Source: Hyphomicrobiales bacterium
Lineage (GTDB): Bacteria > Pseudomonadota > Alphaproteobacteria > Rhizobiales > Xanthobacteraceae
Direction: 5' to 3'
NCBI GenBank assembly: GCA_016713235.1
Contig: JADJPN010000001.1
Coordinates: 248,001 to 312,000 of the forward strand
Length of the DNA stretch: 64,000 nt
Under the pieces are notes generated by a model that saw only the letters and a list, made by a program, of their open reading frames with translations, ran no database searches and was not told the origin of the DNA. This document shows, one piece after another, positions 44,305 through 53,610 of the stretch. The translations under genes were made by a program, and so were the position numbers. The first letter of the stretch is position 1. The number at the start of each line of letters is the position of its first letter.

Positions 44305-45071
44305 TGAAGCGGCGCAAAGTAAACGCAATTCTCGCGATTGCGCTGATGGTCGCGCCGCTTTTCGCGCAGATTGCCTATGCGGAGCGGCTGGTAACTTCGC
44401 TTTCAACCCACCGCGTGCTGATCAGTTCGAATTTTACCGGCACCTCGCTCGTCCTGTTCGCCTCTATCGAGGACAGCGACGGCACGCGCGACAAGCCGAA
44501 GAAGTATGATGTCGCGGTCACGGTGCGCGGACCGGCGACCACCTTCATCACGCGCAGGAAAGAACGCATCCTCGGCCTGTGGGTGAATTTCGAGTCCCGC
44601 CGCTATCCCGACACGCCTTCCTATCTCGCAGTGCTGACGAATCGCCCGCCGGCGGAATTCGGCACGCTCGAGTTGCAGACCAAGCACAAACTGGGCCTTT
44701 CCTTCGCCGCACTCCCGCCGTCGATCATCGCGGACGAAGAATTCGGCACCGCGCTTCTGCGCGTGAAGAAGGCGGATGGGTTGTTTCACGAAGAAACCAA
44801 CGCCGTCACGTTCCTCACGCCGACCTTGTTTCGCGCAACCTTGCCGATCCCGGGCACCGCGCCGACAGGCCCTTATGAGATCGACGTACAGGTCTTCACG
44901 AACGGCGTACTTGCTGCGCAACAATCCACCGCGATCGAGGTGGTCAAGACCGGTTTTGAAGCCTTCGTTGCGCAGGCTGCGCGTGACAATCGCCTCGATT
45001 ATGGGCTCGGCGTTGCCTTTCTCGCCTTTGTTGTCGGAATCGCCGCGGGTCTGGTATTCCGTCGCAACTGA
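44304..45071 (+). CDS. TIGR02186 family exported protein
   Basis: 255 aa. Signal peptide (IAL MVAPLFAQIAYA region), a beta-rich exoplasmic domain starting ERLVTSLSTHRVLISSNFTG and ending with a single C-terminal membrane anchor (GVAFLAFVVGIAAGLVF). It matches the conserved alphaproteobacterial family found beside a TSUP exporter, here coupled by TGATG. It is probably a periplasmic accessory of the transporter; molecular function unknown. Confidence 0.83.
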   Translation: MKRRKVNAILAIALMVAPLFAQIAYAERLVTSLSTHRVLISSNFTGTSLVLFASIEDSDGTRDKPKKYDVAVTVRGPATTFITRRKERILGLWVNFESRRYPDTPSYLAVLTNRPPAEFGTLELQTKHKLGLSFAALPPSIIADEEFGTALLRVKKADGLFHEETNAVTFLTPTLFRATLPIPGTAPTGPYEIDVQVFTNGVLAAQQSTAIEVVKTGFEAFVAQAARDNRLDYGLGVAFLAFVVGIAAGLVFRRN

Positions 45072-45089
45072 AGAATTCTGGAGGCTTCG

Positions 45090-45362
45090 ATGGCCGACGA
45101 TGGACTGCGGCGCTTTCTCGGCGGCTCGCCGCTCGCCATTCTGATCAAACTTGCGCTGCTTTCGATTCTCGTCGGCTTCGTGCTGACCGTGATCGGTCTC
45201 GATCCGCGCAACATTTTGTGGAGCATCGAGGCGCTGATCCGCAGCGTCTTCAATCTCGGCTTCGAGGCATTCGAGTGGCTATGGCGTTATCTCTTGCTCG
45301 GTGCCGTGATCGTGATTCCGATCTGGCTGATCATGCGGCTGGTGCAATCGCGCAAAACTTAA
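45090..45362 (+). CDS. Small integral membrane protein, DUF6460-like
   Basis: 90 aa. A short N-terminal SPLAILIKLALLSILVGFVLTVIGLDP segment and a second membrane helix (YLLLGAVIVIPIWLIMRLV) surround an aromatic-rich amphipathic helix (FNLGFEAFEWLWRY). This pattern is that of DUF6460 proteins in Hyphomicrobiales. It is probably the last gene of the TSUP operon, 18 bases after TIGR02186. The TAA overlaps the pyrD stop through TTAA. Confidence 0.7.
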   Translation: MADDGLRRFLGGSPLAILIKLALLSILVGFVLTVIGLDPRNILWSIEALIRSVFNLGFEAFEWLWRYLLLGAVIVIPIWLIMRLVQSRKT

Positions 45363-46447
45363 GCGTTCTGCCGCGAAGCCGCGGCTTCGACCGCGCCAAG
45401 GCCGATGACGTCCTGAATTGAACGGTGCTTGCCGCGGTCGAGAAACAGGCTGAGGCCGCGCTTGATCTCGCGCGCGATGCCGAAACCTTTGTAGACCATG
45501 CCGGTGTAAAGCTGCACGAGCGTGGCCCCGGCGCGGATTTTCTTCCATGCGGTTTCCGCGGAATCGATGCCGCCGACACCGACGATCGGGAACGCGCGCT
45601 CCGTGCGCAGGTAAGTCTCGGCGAGCATGCGGGTCGAAAGATCGAACAGCGGCTTACCGGATAAGCCGCCCTGCTCCTTCGCGTTGCTTTCGCGAAGCGA
45701 AGTAGGCCGCGTAATCGTCGTGTTCGAAACGATCATGCCGTCGATCGCGCGCTTTCTTGCGATATTCACGATGTCATCGAGATCGCCGAGCGCGACATCC
45801 GGCGCGATCTTCAAAAGGATCGGCTTGCGCCCGCTGCCCTTCTGCGCGGCACGCTCGCGCGCTTCCAGCACCCGCTTGAGCAATTCGTTCAACGCGTCCG
45901 CGGTTTGCAGATCGCGCAGACCCGGCGTGTTCGGTGAGGAGATGTTGACCGTAAGATAGCTCGCATAGGGCGAAAACGTTTCCACGCCTGCAACATAGTC
46001 CGCGATGCGGTCTTCGGAATTCTTGTTGGCACCGACATTGATGCCGAGAATTCCGCTCGGCTTGCGGCGCGAAAGCCGCGCCACGGCCGAATTGAAACCC
46101 TCGTTATTGAAACCGAGCCGGTTCACCACGCCTTCGTCCCGCAACAGGCGAAATACGCGCGGACGCGGATTTCCTGCTTGCGGCTTGGGTGTGAGCGTTC
46201 CGACTTCGGCGAATCCAAAACCGAGCGCGAGTACGGCATCCGGTACCTCGGCGTTCTTGTCGAACCCAGCTGCGACGCCGATCGGATTCTTGAAATTCAG
46301 CGCGAAGGCCGAAACCGACAGGCGCGGATCGTCCGCGGGCGTGGCGCCCCTTGTCATCATGGAAAGCGCCCGGATGGCAAGCCGGTGCGCGTCTTCTGCC
46401 TCGAACAGGCGCGAAAAAGGCAAAGCGAGATCGAGCAGAAGCGACAT
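45359..46447 (-). CDS. pyrD: Dihydroorotate dehydrogenase (quinone), class 2
   Basis: 362 aa. The N-terminal amphipathic region with FEAEDAHRLAIRAL docks to the membrane and quinone. FMN/orotate motifs are PIGVAAGFDKNAEV, VGTLTPKPQAGNPRPRVFRL, NRLGFNNEG, the catalytic-serine loop VNISSPNTPGLRDLQ and GVGGIDSAETAWKKI. Fourth step of UMP synthesis. It is convergent with the DUF6460 gene and divergent from the S24 repressor. Confidence 0.95.
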   Translation of the reverse strand: MSLLLDLALPFSRLFEAEDAHRLAIRALSMMTRGATPADDPRLSVSAFALNFKNPIGVAAGFDKNAEVPDAVLALGFGFAEVGTLTPKPQAGNPRPRVFRLLRDEGVVNRLGFNNEGFNSAVARLSRRKPSGILGINVGANKNSEDRIADYVAGVETFSPYASYLTVNISSPNTPGLRDLQTADALNELLKRVLEARERAAQKGSGRKPILLKIAPDVALGDLDDIVNIARKRAIDGMIVSNTTITRPTSLRESNAKEQGGLSGKPLFDLSTRMLAETYLRTERAFPIVGVGGIDSAETAWKKIRAGATLVQLYTGMVYKGFGIAREIKRGLSLFLDRGKHRSIQDVIGLGAVEAAASRQNA

Positions 46448-46585
46448 GAACGTTTTTCCGAGGACGAGCGGACGCTAGAGGCCACCTCACCGCGCTGCAA
46501 GCGCGGATCAGGGCTTGTCACGCATTATCCAGATGATAAACCCGCATATGGGTATAAAATCCTGCCAGCCGATTCGGAGCGCCTG

Positions 46586-47215
46586 ATGCTGACTCACAAT
46601 CAAGTCTGGGGAGCGGTGGACCGCATCGCTGCACGCTACAATCTGTCAGCCTCGGGGCTTGCAAAGGCAGCCGGCCTCGATCCCACGACCTTCAACAAGT
46701 CCAAGCGCGTGACGCCGGACGGCAGACCGCGCTGGCCTTCGACCGAATCCATCGCGAAGGTGCTTAAAGCCACCGGCGCCACGATCGACGAATTCATTTC
46801 GCTGCTGACGAAGAAGCCGAAGCGTCCCGCCCAGCCGGTGCCCCTGATTGGGTTCGCCGAAGCCGGCGCCGGCGGCTTTTTCGACGACAGCGGTTTTCCG
46901 GTCGGCGGCGGCTGGGACGAAATCAAACTGCCCAATGTCGACGACGACCATGCCTACGCGCTCGAAATCTCCGGCAATTCGATGGAGCCCCTTTACCGCA
47001 AAGGCGATGTCATCGTGATTTCGCCCGCGGCACCACTTCACAAAGGCGATCGCGTCGTCATCAAGACCAAAGACGGCGAAGTGCTCGCGAAGGAATTGAA
47101 AAAGAAAACCGCGAAGACGGTCGAGCTGAAATCGCTCAACCCCGATCACAAGGACCGCACGCTCCAGATTAGCGATGTCGTGTGGATTGCGCGGATCGTC
47201 TGGGCGACGCAGTAA
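46586..47215 (+). CDS. HTH-S24 repressor-like transcriptional regulator
   Basis: 209 aa. The N-terminal HTH (about residues 5-70; GLAKAAGLDPTTFNKSKR) is of the phage-repressor type. The S24 domain has the catalytic Ser in ISGNSMEPLYRKGDVIVI (about 133) and Lys in VIKTKDGEVLAKEL. The start at 46586 follows GGAGCGCCTG. An ACCC-N6-GGGT inverted repeat with a following TATAAA (46540-46558) could be its operator. No phage genes are near, so this is a resident regulator, perhaps a stress-response factor. Members of this chromosomal family occur next to lysS-like genes without known targets. Confidence 0.83.
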   Translation: MLTHNQVWGAVDRIAARYNLSASGLAKAAGLDPTTFNKSKRVTPDGRPRWPSTESIAKVLKATGATIDEFISLLTKKPKRPAQPVPLIGFAEAGAGGFFDDSGFPVGGGWDEIKLPNVDDDHAYALEISGNSMEPLYRKGDVIVISPAAPLHKGDRVVIKTKDGEVLAKELKKKTAKTVELKSLNPDHKDRTLQISDVVWIARIVWATQ

Positions 47216-47221
47216 GCGAAA

Positions 47222-48862
47222 TTAAGCCGACCTCGCGAGTGCGCCGTCGATCATCGCGACCGTATTCTCAACACCATAGACCGCGGCGAACGAGCCGAAA
47301 CGCGGCCCTTTCTCCTGGCCCAGCAGCACCTGGTAGAGCATGTTGAACCAGTCGAGCGAAACGCCCGGCTTGCCGTCCTTGGCCGACTTCTTGTGATCGA
47401 GGAACGGCTCGCGGCGGCCGATCTCGTAAACGACATCCTGAATCTGTTCGGCGGTCGCGTCCGTGGAGAGTTGCGAAAGCGCGTCGCGCAGGTCGGAAAG
47501 CGCCTTGCGCTCGCCTTCGGTCGGCTCACGGAATTTCTTTTCTGGCAGCACGAAGTCGCGGAAATAATGGATCGCATACTCGACGAGCTTGCCGAGCTTT
47601 GGATGCGTCTCGTTTGTCACGCCCGGACGATAGCGCCCGATGAAGCCCCAAAGCGTCTCGGCGTTTTCCGCGTTAGACGATGACACGAGTGTCAGCAGCA
47701 TCTGGAACGTGACTGGCATATTGGGCTCCGGCGGATTGCCGGAGTGGATGTGCCATACCGGATTGCCGAGCCGCTGCTTCCAGTCGACCTGTTTGCGATA
47801 GCCTTCCAGGAATTGCTGGTAATCGTCGACGTTGCGCGGGATCACGTCGAAGTAAAGCCGCTTAGCCGCCTTCGGCTCCCGGTACATAAAGAGCGAAAGC
47901 GACTCCGGGCTCGCGTAGCGCAGCCATTCATCGATCGTGAGGCCGTTGCCCTTCGACTTTGAAATCTTCTGGCCCTTCTCATCCAGGAAGAGTTCGTAGT
48001 TGAAGCCTTCAGGCGGGTTCGTCCCGAGCGCACGCGCAATTTCGCCAGAGAGCTTGACCGAATCGATCAGGTCCTTGCCGGCCATTTCGTAATCGACGCC
48101 GAGCGCGACCCAGCGCATGGCCCAATCCGGCTTCCATTGCAGCTTGACGTTGCCGCCGGTGACCGGCGTGGTCACGCGCTCTTTGGTTTCCGGATCTTCG
48201 TAGGTGATTGTGCCCGCCTTCACATCGTGGGCGATGATCGGCACCTGCAGCACGATGCCCGTGCGCCGACAAATCGGAAGAAAAGGCGAATACGTCGAGG
48301 CGCGCTCTTCGCGGAGCGACGGCAGCATGATCGCCATCACCGCGTCGTAGTGCTGCAAAACCTTCATGAGCGCCGCGTCGAAGCGGCCGCTCTTATAGTA
48401 TTGCGTCGATGACGCGAATTCGTATTCAAAGCCGAACTGGTCGAGGAAAGCGCGGAGCCGCGCGTTGTTATGCTCGCCGAAGCTCGGATGTGTGCCGAAA
48501 GGATCAGCGACCTGCGTCAAAGGCTTGCCGAGATCCTTCTCCAGCAACTCCTTGTTCGGCACGTTGTCCGGCACTTTCCGAAGACCATCCATGTCGTCGG
48601 AAAATGCCAGCAGCTTCGTTTTGATCTTGTCCTCGGTCAGCACGCGAAAGGCGTGACGTACCATGGTGGTGCGCGCGACCTCGCCGAAGGTGCCGATATG
48701 CGGCAGGCCCGACGGCCCGTAGCCGGTCTCGAACAGCACCTCGTCTTTCGGCCGTTTCTTCAGGCGCGCGACGATCTTCTTCGCCTCCTCGAACGGCCAG
48801 GCGTTCGAGGTTTCCGCCACTTCGCGCAAGTTCGCTGCCAAGGCAGCCGGTTCGGTCGCCAT
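47222..48862 (-). CDS. lysS: Lysyl-tRNA synthetase, class I
   Basis: 546 aa. The HIGH-like GLPHIGTFGEV (near residue 50) and KMSKS-like KISKSKGNG (near 290) show the class I fold rather than the common class II LysRS. The C-terminal helical domain starts near 390 with LLTLVSSSNAENAETLWGF. Class I LysRS is standard in Alphaproteobacteria. The ATG at 48862 (MATEPAALAANLREVAE) follows a GAAAGAAGAA site, 23 bases after the solute-binding-protein stop. Confidence 0.95.
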   Translation of the reverse strand: MATEPAALAANLREVAETSNAWPFEEAKKIVARLKKRPKDEVLFETGYGPSGLPHIGTFGEVARTTMVRHAFRVLTEDKIKTKLLAFSDDMDGLRKVPDNVPNKELLEKDLGKPLTQVADPFGTHPSFGEHNNARLRAFLDQFGFEYEFASSTQYYKSGRFDAALMKVLQHYDAVMAIMLPSLREERASTYSPFLPICRRTGIVLQVPIIAHDVKAGTITYEDPETKERVTTPVTGGNVKLQWKPDWAMRWVALGVDYEMAGKDLIDSVKLSGEIARALGTNPPEGFNYELFLDEKGQKISKSKGNGLTIDEWLRYASPESLSLFMYREPKAAKRLYFDVIPRNVDDYQQFLEGYRKQVDWKQRLGNPVWHIHSGNPPEPNMPVTFQMLLTLVSSSNAENAETLWGFIGRYRPGVTNETHPKLGKLVEYAIHYFRDFVLPEKKFREPTEGERKALSDLRDALSQLSTDATAEQIQDVVYEIGRREPFLDHKKSAKDGKPGVSLDWFNMLYQVLLGQEKGPRFGSFAAVYGVENTVAMIDGALARSA

Positions 48863-48885
48863 TTCTTCTTTCTCTTCGGACGAGA

Positions 48886-49773
48886 TCAGTAAAAACCGAC
48901 CGGGAAATAACGCAAATAGAGGTCGGTGAATACCCCGCGCTCCCACAGCCGATAGAGCGCATAATTCAGCGCACGCAGGAGCGTGTCGTTGCCGGTCTTG
49001 ACGGCGATGCCAACGCCTTCGCCGAAGAAGCGGCTCTCGGTATAGGGACCGCCACGGAAATTACAGCAGCCTGCGGAGTCGGAGCCGTTCAGCCAAAAGG
49101 CGAGTGCGATGCCATCGCCAAAGGCAAGCTCCACGTCGCCCGCCTTCAGCGCGTTCAGTGCTGCGGTCATGTCCGGGAAGCTCTTGATCGCAGTCTCGGC
49201 AAAGAACGTGCGTACATAGGCCTCATGGGCGCTGCCCGCGACCACCGCCACGCTTTTCCCCGCGATCAGCTCCGGAGAAATTTCACGAAGCTGCGAATCC
49301 TTCTTCGCGGCGAAGCGCGCGGGCGTGCGATAATAGCGGTCGGTGAAATCGGCCTTCATGCGCGTTTCAGGCGTGATCGCAATCGAGGCAACCACCGCAT
49401 CCCCCGCACCTGTCTCCAACGCGGCGAGCAGCGTATCGAAGCGACGCACCTGCACCGTGCAAGTCACACCGAGTTCCTCGCAGATCGCGCGTGCCAGATC
49501 GACGTTGAAACCGATCGGCAATCCGTTCGGCCCGCGAAAATGAAACGGTGGATAGTCGTCTTCGGTCAGAAAGCGAATCTGCGTCATGCGGCCGAGCGTG
49601 GGCTTTTCCGGCCTCCGTTTCGGATCCGAGAAGCGCGGCACGAAGACTTCCTGCGCGCTCGCAGGCGCCGGGAAGCTTGCCGTAAACGGCAGCAGGATTG
49701 CTGCAAGCGCAAATAGAAAGGCGTTGCGCGCCAACCACTGCGCAAAGCAAGATACTGGCTGGGGATTGCTCAT
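48886..49773 (-). CDS. Solute-binding protein family 3 (amino-acid-type), exported
   Basis: 295 aa. Signal peptide of about 40 residues (FALAAILLPFTASFPAPASA), then the SBP_bac_3 fold: IRFLTEDDYPPFHFRGPNGLPIGFNVDLARAIC, TRMKADFTDRYY and a hinge with GKSVAVVAGSAHEAYV. A cysteine pair (GCCNF) is unusual. There are no permease or ATPase genes beside it, so it may serve a distant importer or sense a ligand. It precedes lysS on the same strand. Confidence 0.87.
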   Translation of the reverse strand: MSNPQPVSCFAQWLARNAFLFALAAILLPFTASFPAPASAQEVFVPRFSDPKRRPEKPTLGRMTQIRFLTEDDYPPFHFRGPNGLPIGFNVDLARAICEELGVTCTVQVRRFDTLLAALETGAGDAVVASIAITPETRMKADFTDRYYRTPARFAAKKDSQLREISPELIAGKSVAVVAGSAHEAYVRTFFAETAIKSFPDMTAALNALKAGDVELAFGDGIALAFWLNGSDSAGCCNFRGGPYTESRFFGEGVGIAVKTGNDTLLRALNYALYRLWERGVFTDLYLRYFPVGFY

Positions 49774-49851
49774 TATCTATTGTAACCGCTTGCCGGTTAT
49801 TTTCCGGGGGATCAGGCGGCTTTGTAAACGAGCAGTCCGGGGCGGGTAAAG

Positions 49852-51800
49852 TTGGCGTTCGAGCCCTCGGGCAAAGCGGCCGGCGATATCAACGCGGGGG
49901 AAGGCAGCGAGGTCGGGGAAACTGCGCTGCCTTTACCGACGCGTTCCGTATTTGCAGAACAGCCTGCGCTTTTTCGTCCCGTTCTCGACCTGCCGCCCGA
50001 GTTGCGCGCCCTGCGCGGCCATTTCGAACCGGCCGTTCTACGTTTTGCCGCCGCCCCGCGCTGAAGAACTGGGACTTGGCGCTGATATCGTGGTTGCCCG
50101 CAACGAGGCGGTCCCTCCTGACACGATACTGAAGGCTTATGCCGCCGATCTCGGCCTGGAGATCGACTGGCCTGGAGGATACGGCCGCGAATTCCTCGAT
50201 CGACATTGCCGCGATCATGTCGAGCGGCATTCTTCCCGCGCACAGCAGAGAAAATCAGGATTGTCCAACCCTCGCGCTCGTCGGCGGGCAGATCAGACCA
50301 ATCTACGAACTTGCCGCGAATGGCGCCGGGCTCGAAAAGAAATTCCGGATTACTTCGGTTGAGCGCCTGCGGAACTTTCTGGAGCGATCTCTAAATACAG
50401 CGCTGGCAGAGGAAGCCGCATTCGGGCTGCGTGAAAGGCAACCACAGCTCTCGGCAGCTTCAACACACTTTGGCGAGTACCGCGCCGTATTGTTCGCGGC
50501 GTTTGCCACCGCGGGACTTGCGCTCTACTTCGCACCGGGGCTCTCGCGCCTCGCGCTCGAAATCTCGCTTGCCACGATCTTTCTTGCATGGACGGCACTA
50601 CGTTTATTTGCGTGTTTTTTGCCAGAAGACACAAACGACGCCCGCTCAATAAGCGACCGCGAACTTCCGCTCTACACAATCCTTATTCCGCTCTATCGCG
50701 AAGCAGTCATTGTTCCTGACATGGTCGCTGCAATCTCAAGGCTCAACTATCCGCGCGAGAAGCTCGACATAAAACTTATTCTCGAGCTTGACGACCACAG
50801 CACCAAGGCCGCGGTGGAAGCGATCCGCCTCGATCCGTGTTTTGAGATCGTGTATGCGCCCCGGCTCGGCCCGCGCACCAAGCCGAAAGCCTTGCGTGCA
50901 GCCATGCCCTTCGTGCGCGGCGAATTTCTCGTCATATACGACGCCGAAGACAGGCCACATCCCGATCAGCTGCGCAAAGCCTATGCTCAATTTCTTTCCG
51001 GCGATGCCAACCTCGCTTGCGTGCAGGCGAAGCTTGCGATCGACAACGCCTATCCGTCTTTTCTGACCGGGCATTTCCGCTCGGAATATTCCGGCTTGTT
51101 CGATGTGCTTCTGCCTGCACTCGCGCGCATGCGGCTACCCTTGCCGCTGGGCGGCACATCCAACCATTTCAGAACTTCTATTTTGCGGAAAGTGGAAGCC
51201 TGGGACCCGCATAATGTCACCGAGGATGCGGACCTCGGCGTTCGTCTCGCGCGCTTCGGCTATACAACCGGCATCGTCAACTCGACGACGTGGGAGGAAG
51301 CTCCTTCGCGGCTCGGTGCCTGGCTGCCGCAGCGGACCCGATGGATGAAAGGCTGGATGCAAACCTACATCGTTCACATGCGCGACCCGCTTCTGCTCTT
51401 TAGGCAGCTTGGCTGGCGCGGCTTTCTCACGTTTCAACTCCTGATCGGCGGCTCTGTGCTCGCGGCACTCGTGCATCCAGTTTTCGCGACGCTGCTCATC
51501 GTGGATTCTGCCTTTGGCTCGCTGCTCGCGCCCGCTGAAACTTTCGCGCAAAGCGCGCACAAGGCCCTCGTCTTTGTCACGCTGATGAGCGGCTACATTG
51601 CTTCGGGGTTTCTCGCCTATGTGGGAATGCGAAGACGCGGTTTTCTATCCTCGGCGTGGATATTGCCGACGATCCCAATTTACTGGTTGCTGTTGTCAGC
51701 GGCCGCGTGGCGCGCAGTCTTGAAGCTGATTACTGCGCCTCATCAATGGGAGAAGACCGCGCATGGCGTGGTGAGGCGGACGCGGCAGCAGGCGGATTAG
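49852..51800 (+). CDS. Processive glycosyltransferase family 2, membrane protein, two frameshifts
   Basis: The C-terminal 540 residues are intact: two N-terminal membrane segments, the GT-A domain with LELDDHSTKA, DAEDRPHPDQLR, NVTEDADLGVRLA and the QRTRWMKGW (QxxRW) motif, then several membrane helices (residues 420-530). This is the layout of processive synthases. The first 110 residues (LDLPPELRALRGHFEPAVLRF..., IVVARNEAVPPDTILKAYAADLGLE..., SSIDIAAIMSSGILPAHS) span three frames. Removing one C from CCCC at 50054-50057 and one G at 50174-50175 joins them into about 648 aa. The N-terminal module resembles the T2SSE/MshEN-type domain fused to some GT2 proteins. Product unknown. Confidence 0.8.
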
Positions 51801-52588
51801 GAGTTCGTCTGCGGGGAGAGCACCGGAAGCGGCGCTAATCCGATACGGCCGAATCCGGGCAACTTGATCGCAGGGCTTCTGAAATCGAGACCGACGACCA
51901 GACTCAAGAGGTTGATCTCGAAACCCTCGACCCAGCCGAGCTTCACGCCGGTGTAACCCCAGAGATTCAACTCCAAGCCCGTGCCGCTGTCGGTAAGGCC
52001 CGCATGGAAACCGGGACGAAAATCGCGGCCGACCGCGTTCGCGGGCAGCACCGCGCGCATTTCCGGAACGGCGCGCAATATCGCAGCGACAAAACTGTTC
52101 GAGTTCGGACCCGGCCATGTTTTGTAATCACCCGCATCGCGCCAGCGATACTCCTTCACCGCCACTTCGATCCGCGGAATCAGGTCCTCCGCCTGAGCAC
52201 CGCTGACATCGGCGATCACCGACGGCGGCGTGCCGTACCAGCGGCCGTCCGGCGCCCATTCGTTCATCCGCACCGGATTGCCCCAGCCGACGACATCATA
52301 ACGCGTCCATGACGTTGCGCCCGCGCTCTTGAAAACTACCCAGCTATGCGTTGCGACTACGCCCTTCCAGCCGCCGGTGCGTCCGGAAAGAACGAGAATA
52401 CGCGCTTCGGGATGTTCAACCGCGGGCGGGAGTGCGCGCACGCTCGACCAGTCGGCATCGCGCCAATGCAACGGACGGTCTTCGAACGCGAAGAGCGCAG
52501 CGCGTGCGGCGATCGGCGCGAGGAACGCCGCGAAAAACAGAAGGATAATCATTCGTCGGAAACGCCGTTGGCGGGGCCGTTCGCTCAT
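51797..52588 (-). CDS. DUF3750 domain-containing exported/membrane protein
   Basis: 263 aa. A positively charged start (SERPRQRRFRRM) and a hydrophobic helix (IILLFFAAFLAPIAARAALF) act as signal/anchor. The mature part contains WRDADWSSVRALPPA, TGGWKGVVATHSWVVFK, RYDVVGWG and a GPNSNSF motif, fitting DUF3750. The mix of conserved H, D and N residues suggests a hydrolase-like periplasmic fold, unproven. The stop overlaps the glycosyltransferase stop by 4 bases in a convergent arrangement. Confidence 0.82.
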   Translation of the reverse strand: MSERPRQRRFRRMIILLFFAAFLAPIAARAALFAFEDRPLHWRDADWSSVRALPPAVEHPEARILVLSGRTGGWKGVVATHSWVVFKSAGATSWTRYDVVGWGNPVRMNEWAPDGRWYGTPPSVIADVSGAQAEDLIPRIEVAVKEYRWRDAGDYKTWPGPNSNSFVAAILRAVPEMRAVLPANAVGRDFRPGFHAGLTDSGTGLELNLWGYTGVKLGWVEGFEINLLSLVVGLDFRSPAIKLPGFGRIGLAPLPVLSPQTNS

Positions 52589-52629
52589 ATTGCGCAGATA
52601 GGTGCGCGATTCCGGCAGATCAATGACGG

Positions 52630-53216
52630 CTAAAGCCTGCGGCGCAAATCCGCGGCAGCCGTGTCGGCATCGCGCTTCAAATTAAAGGGAGCGATGAATT
52701 TTCCCCCTTTATCCATCAAGTAAACCACGGAAGTGTGATCCATCGTGTAGCCACCGCCTTCGAGCGGCACGCGCTTGGCATAGACGAAGTAAGCCTTCTT
52801 GATCGCCTCGATCTGCGCTTCCGAACCGGAGAGTGCGGAAATTCGCGGGTGAAAGCTTGAAAGATAAAGCTTCAGCTTTTCCGGCGTGTCCCGCTCCGGG
52901 TCGACCGTCACGAAGATCGCGCTCACCTTCTCCGCATCCTTGCCGAGACGATTGAAGATTTCCGAAACCTCAAACAGCGTGGTCGGGCAAATATCAGGGC
53001 AATGCGTGAAGCCGAAGAAAACGAGAAACGGCTTGCCGCGAAAGTCGGAATCGGTAACGGTTTTGCTGTCCTGATTGACGAGTCTGAACGGCCCGCCAAC
53101 CGACGGAAGGGCGCGTTATCTTGTGGCATCAACATCATCACCGCCGCGACCAGCGCGAGCGCGCCTGTTGCGAACGCGGCGAAGAAAACAAGAATGCGCG
53201 GGGGCCAGCGGTTTGT
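52630..53216 (-). CDS. SCO1/SenC family copper-chaperone protein, frameshifted, approximate start
   Basis: Residues after the break (VGGPFRLVNQDSK...) hold the Sco1 thioredoxin fold: copper ligands in FTHCPDICPTTLF, VTVDPERDTPEKL and the histidine in TMDHTSVVYLMD. The membrane anchor (RILVFFAAFATGALALVAAVMM) is in another frame. Adding one C in the GGG at 53109-53111 joins them. No in-frame ATG lies before the anchor (the first is at 53141, inside it), so the start near 53216 is approximate. Sco proteins deliver copper to the CuA centre of cytochrome oxidase. Confidence 0.83.
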
Positions 53217-53217
53217 T

Positions 53218-53384
53218 TCAGAAACAATAAGCGATGCCGGCCGCGACCATTTCGAAGAAAAGTTTGGTCCCGAACCAAACCCACATCAGCCCGGCGGCCG
53301 CCGCGAGCACGCCGAAGAAAGCCGCCATCCCACCACGAGCGGCCGCGTGGAAGGCGCAAAAGTGTCGTTCGCGGGCTTTGTCAT
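53218..53384 (-). CDS. Small membrane protein upstream of the Sco1 gene, probably frameshifted
   Basis: ATG at 53384 starts MTKPANDTFAPSTR. In another frame the sequence continues AARGGMAAFFGVLAAAAGLMWVWFGTKLFFEMVAAGIAYCF with a stop at 53218. One added base near 53335-53345 would give 55 aa with one long membrane helix. It ends at the approximate Sco1 start. I do not recognise the family. The link of the two frames is by analogy with the other breaks, so it is tentative. Confidence 0.4.
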
Positions 53385-53610
53385 AAGCTCTAGCTAGGGT
53401 TCGCGGACGCGCACGTCAATAAAGCCGGTTCACGTGCCGGCTCAGGATTTACGCGCTTTTTCGCCTGCCGCAGCGCGAAAGACATGCTGTGGCAGACTGT
53501 CACAAACCGGGTTAGCCTTTTGGGGAGAAGGCAGGCCAGTCACCCGACTGTCGCAAGACCAAGAGAACCTGCCGCGCGGAATCAAGGAACCCTTAAGAGG
53601 CGAGAATCCC

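Noticed and set aside
46586..47215. Prophage remnant suggested by the phage-type S24 repressor.
   Set aside because: Neighbours are pyrD and lysS; no structural, lysis or integrase genes are present, and this repressor type also occurs as a chromosomal regulator.
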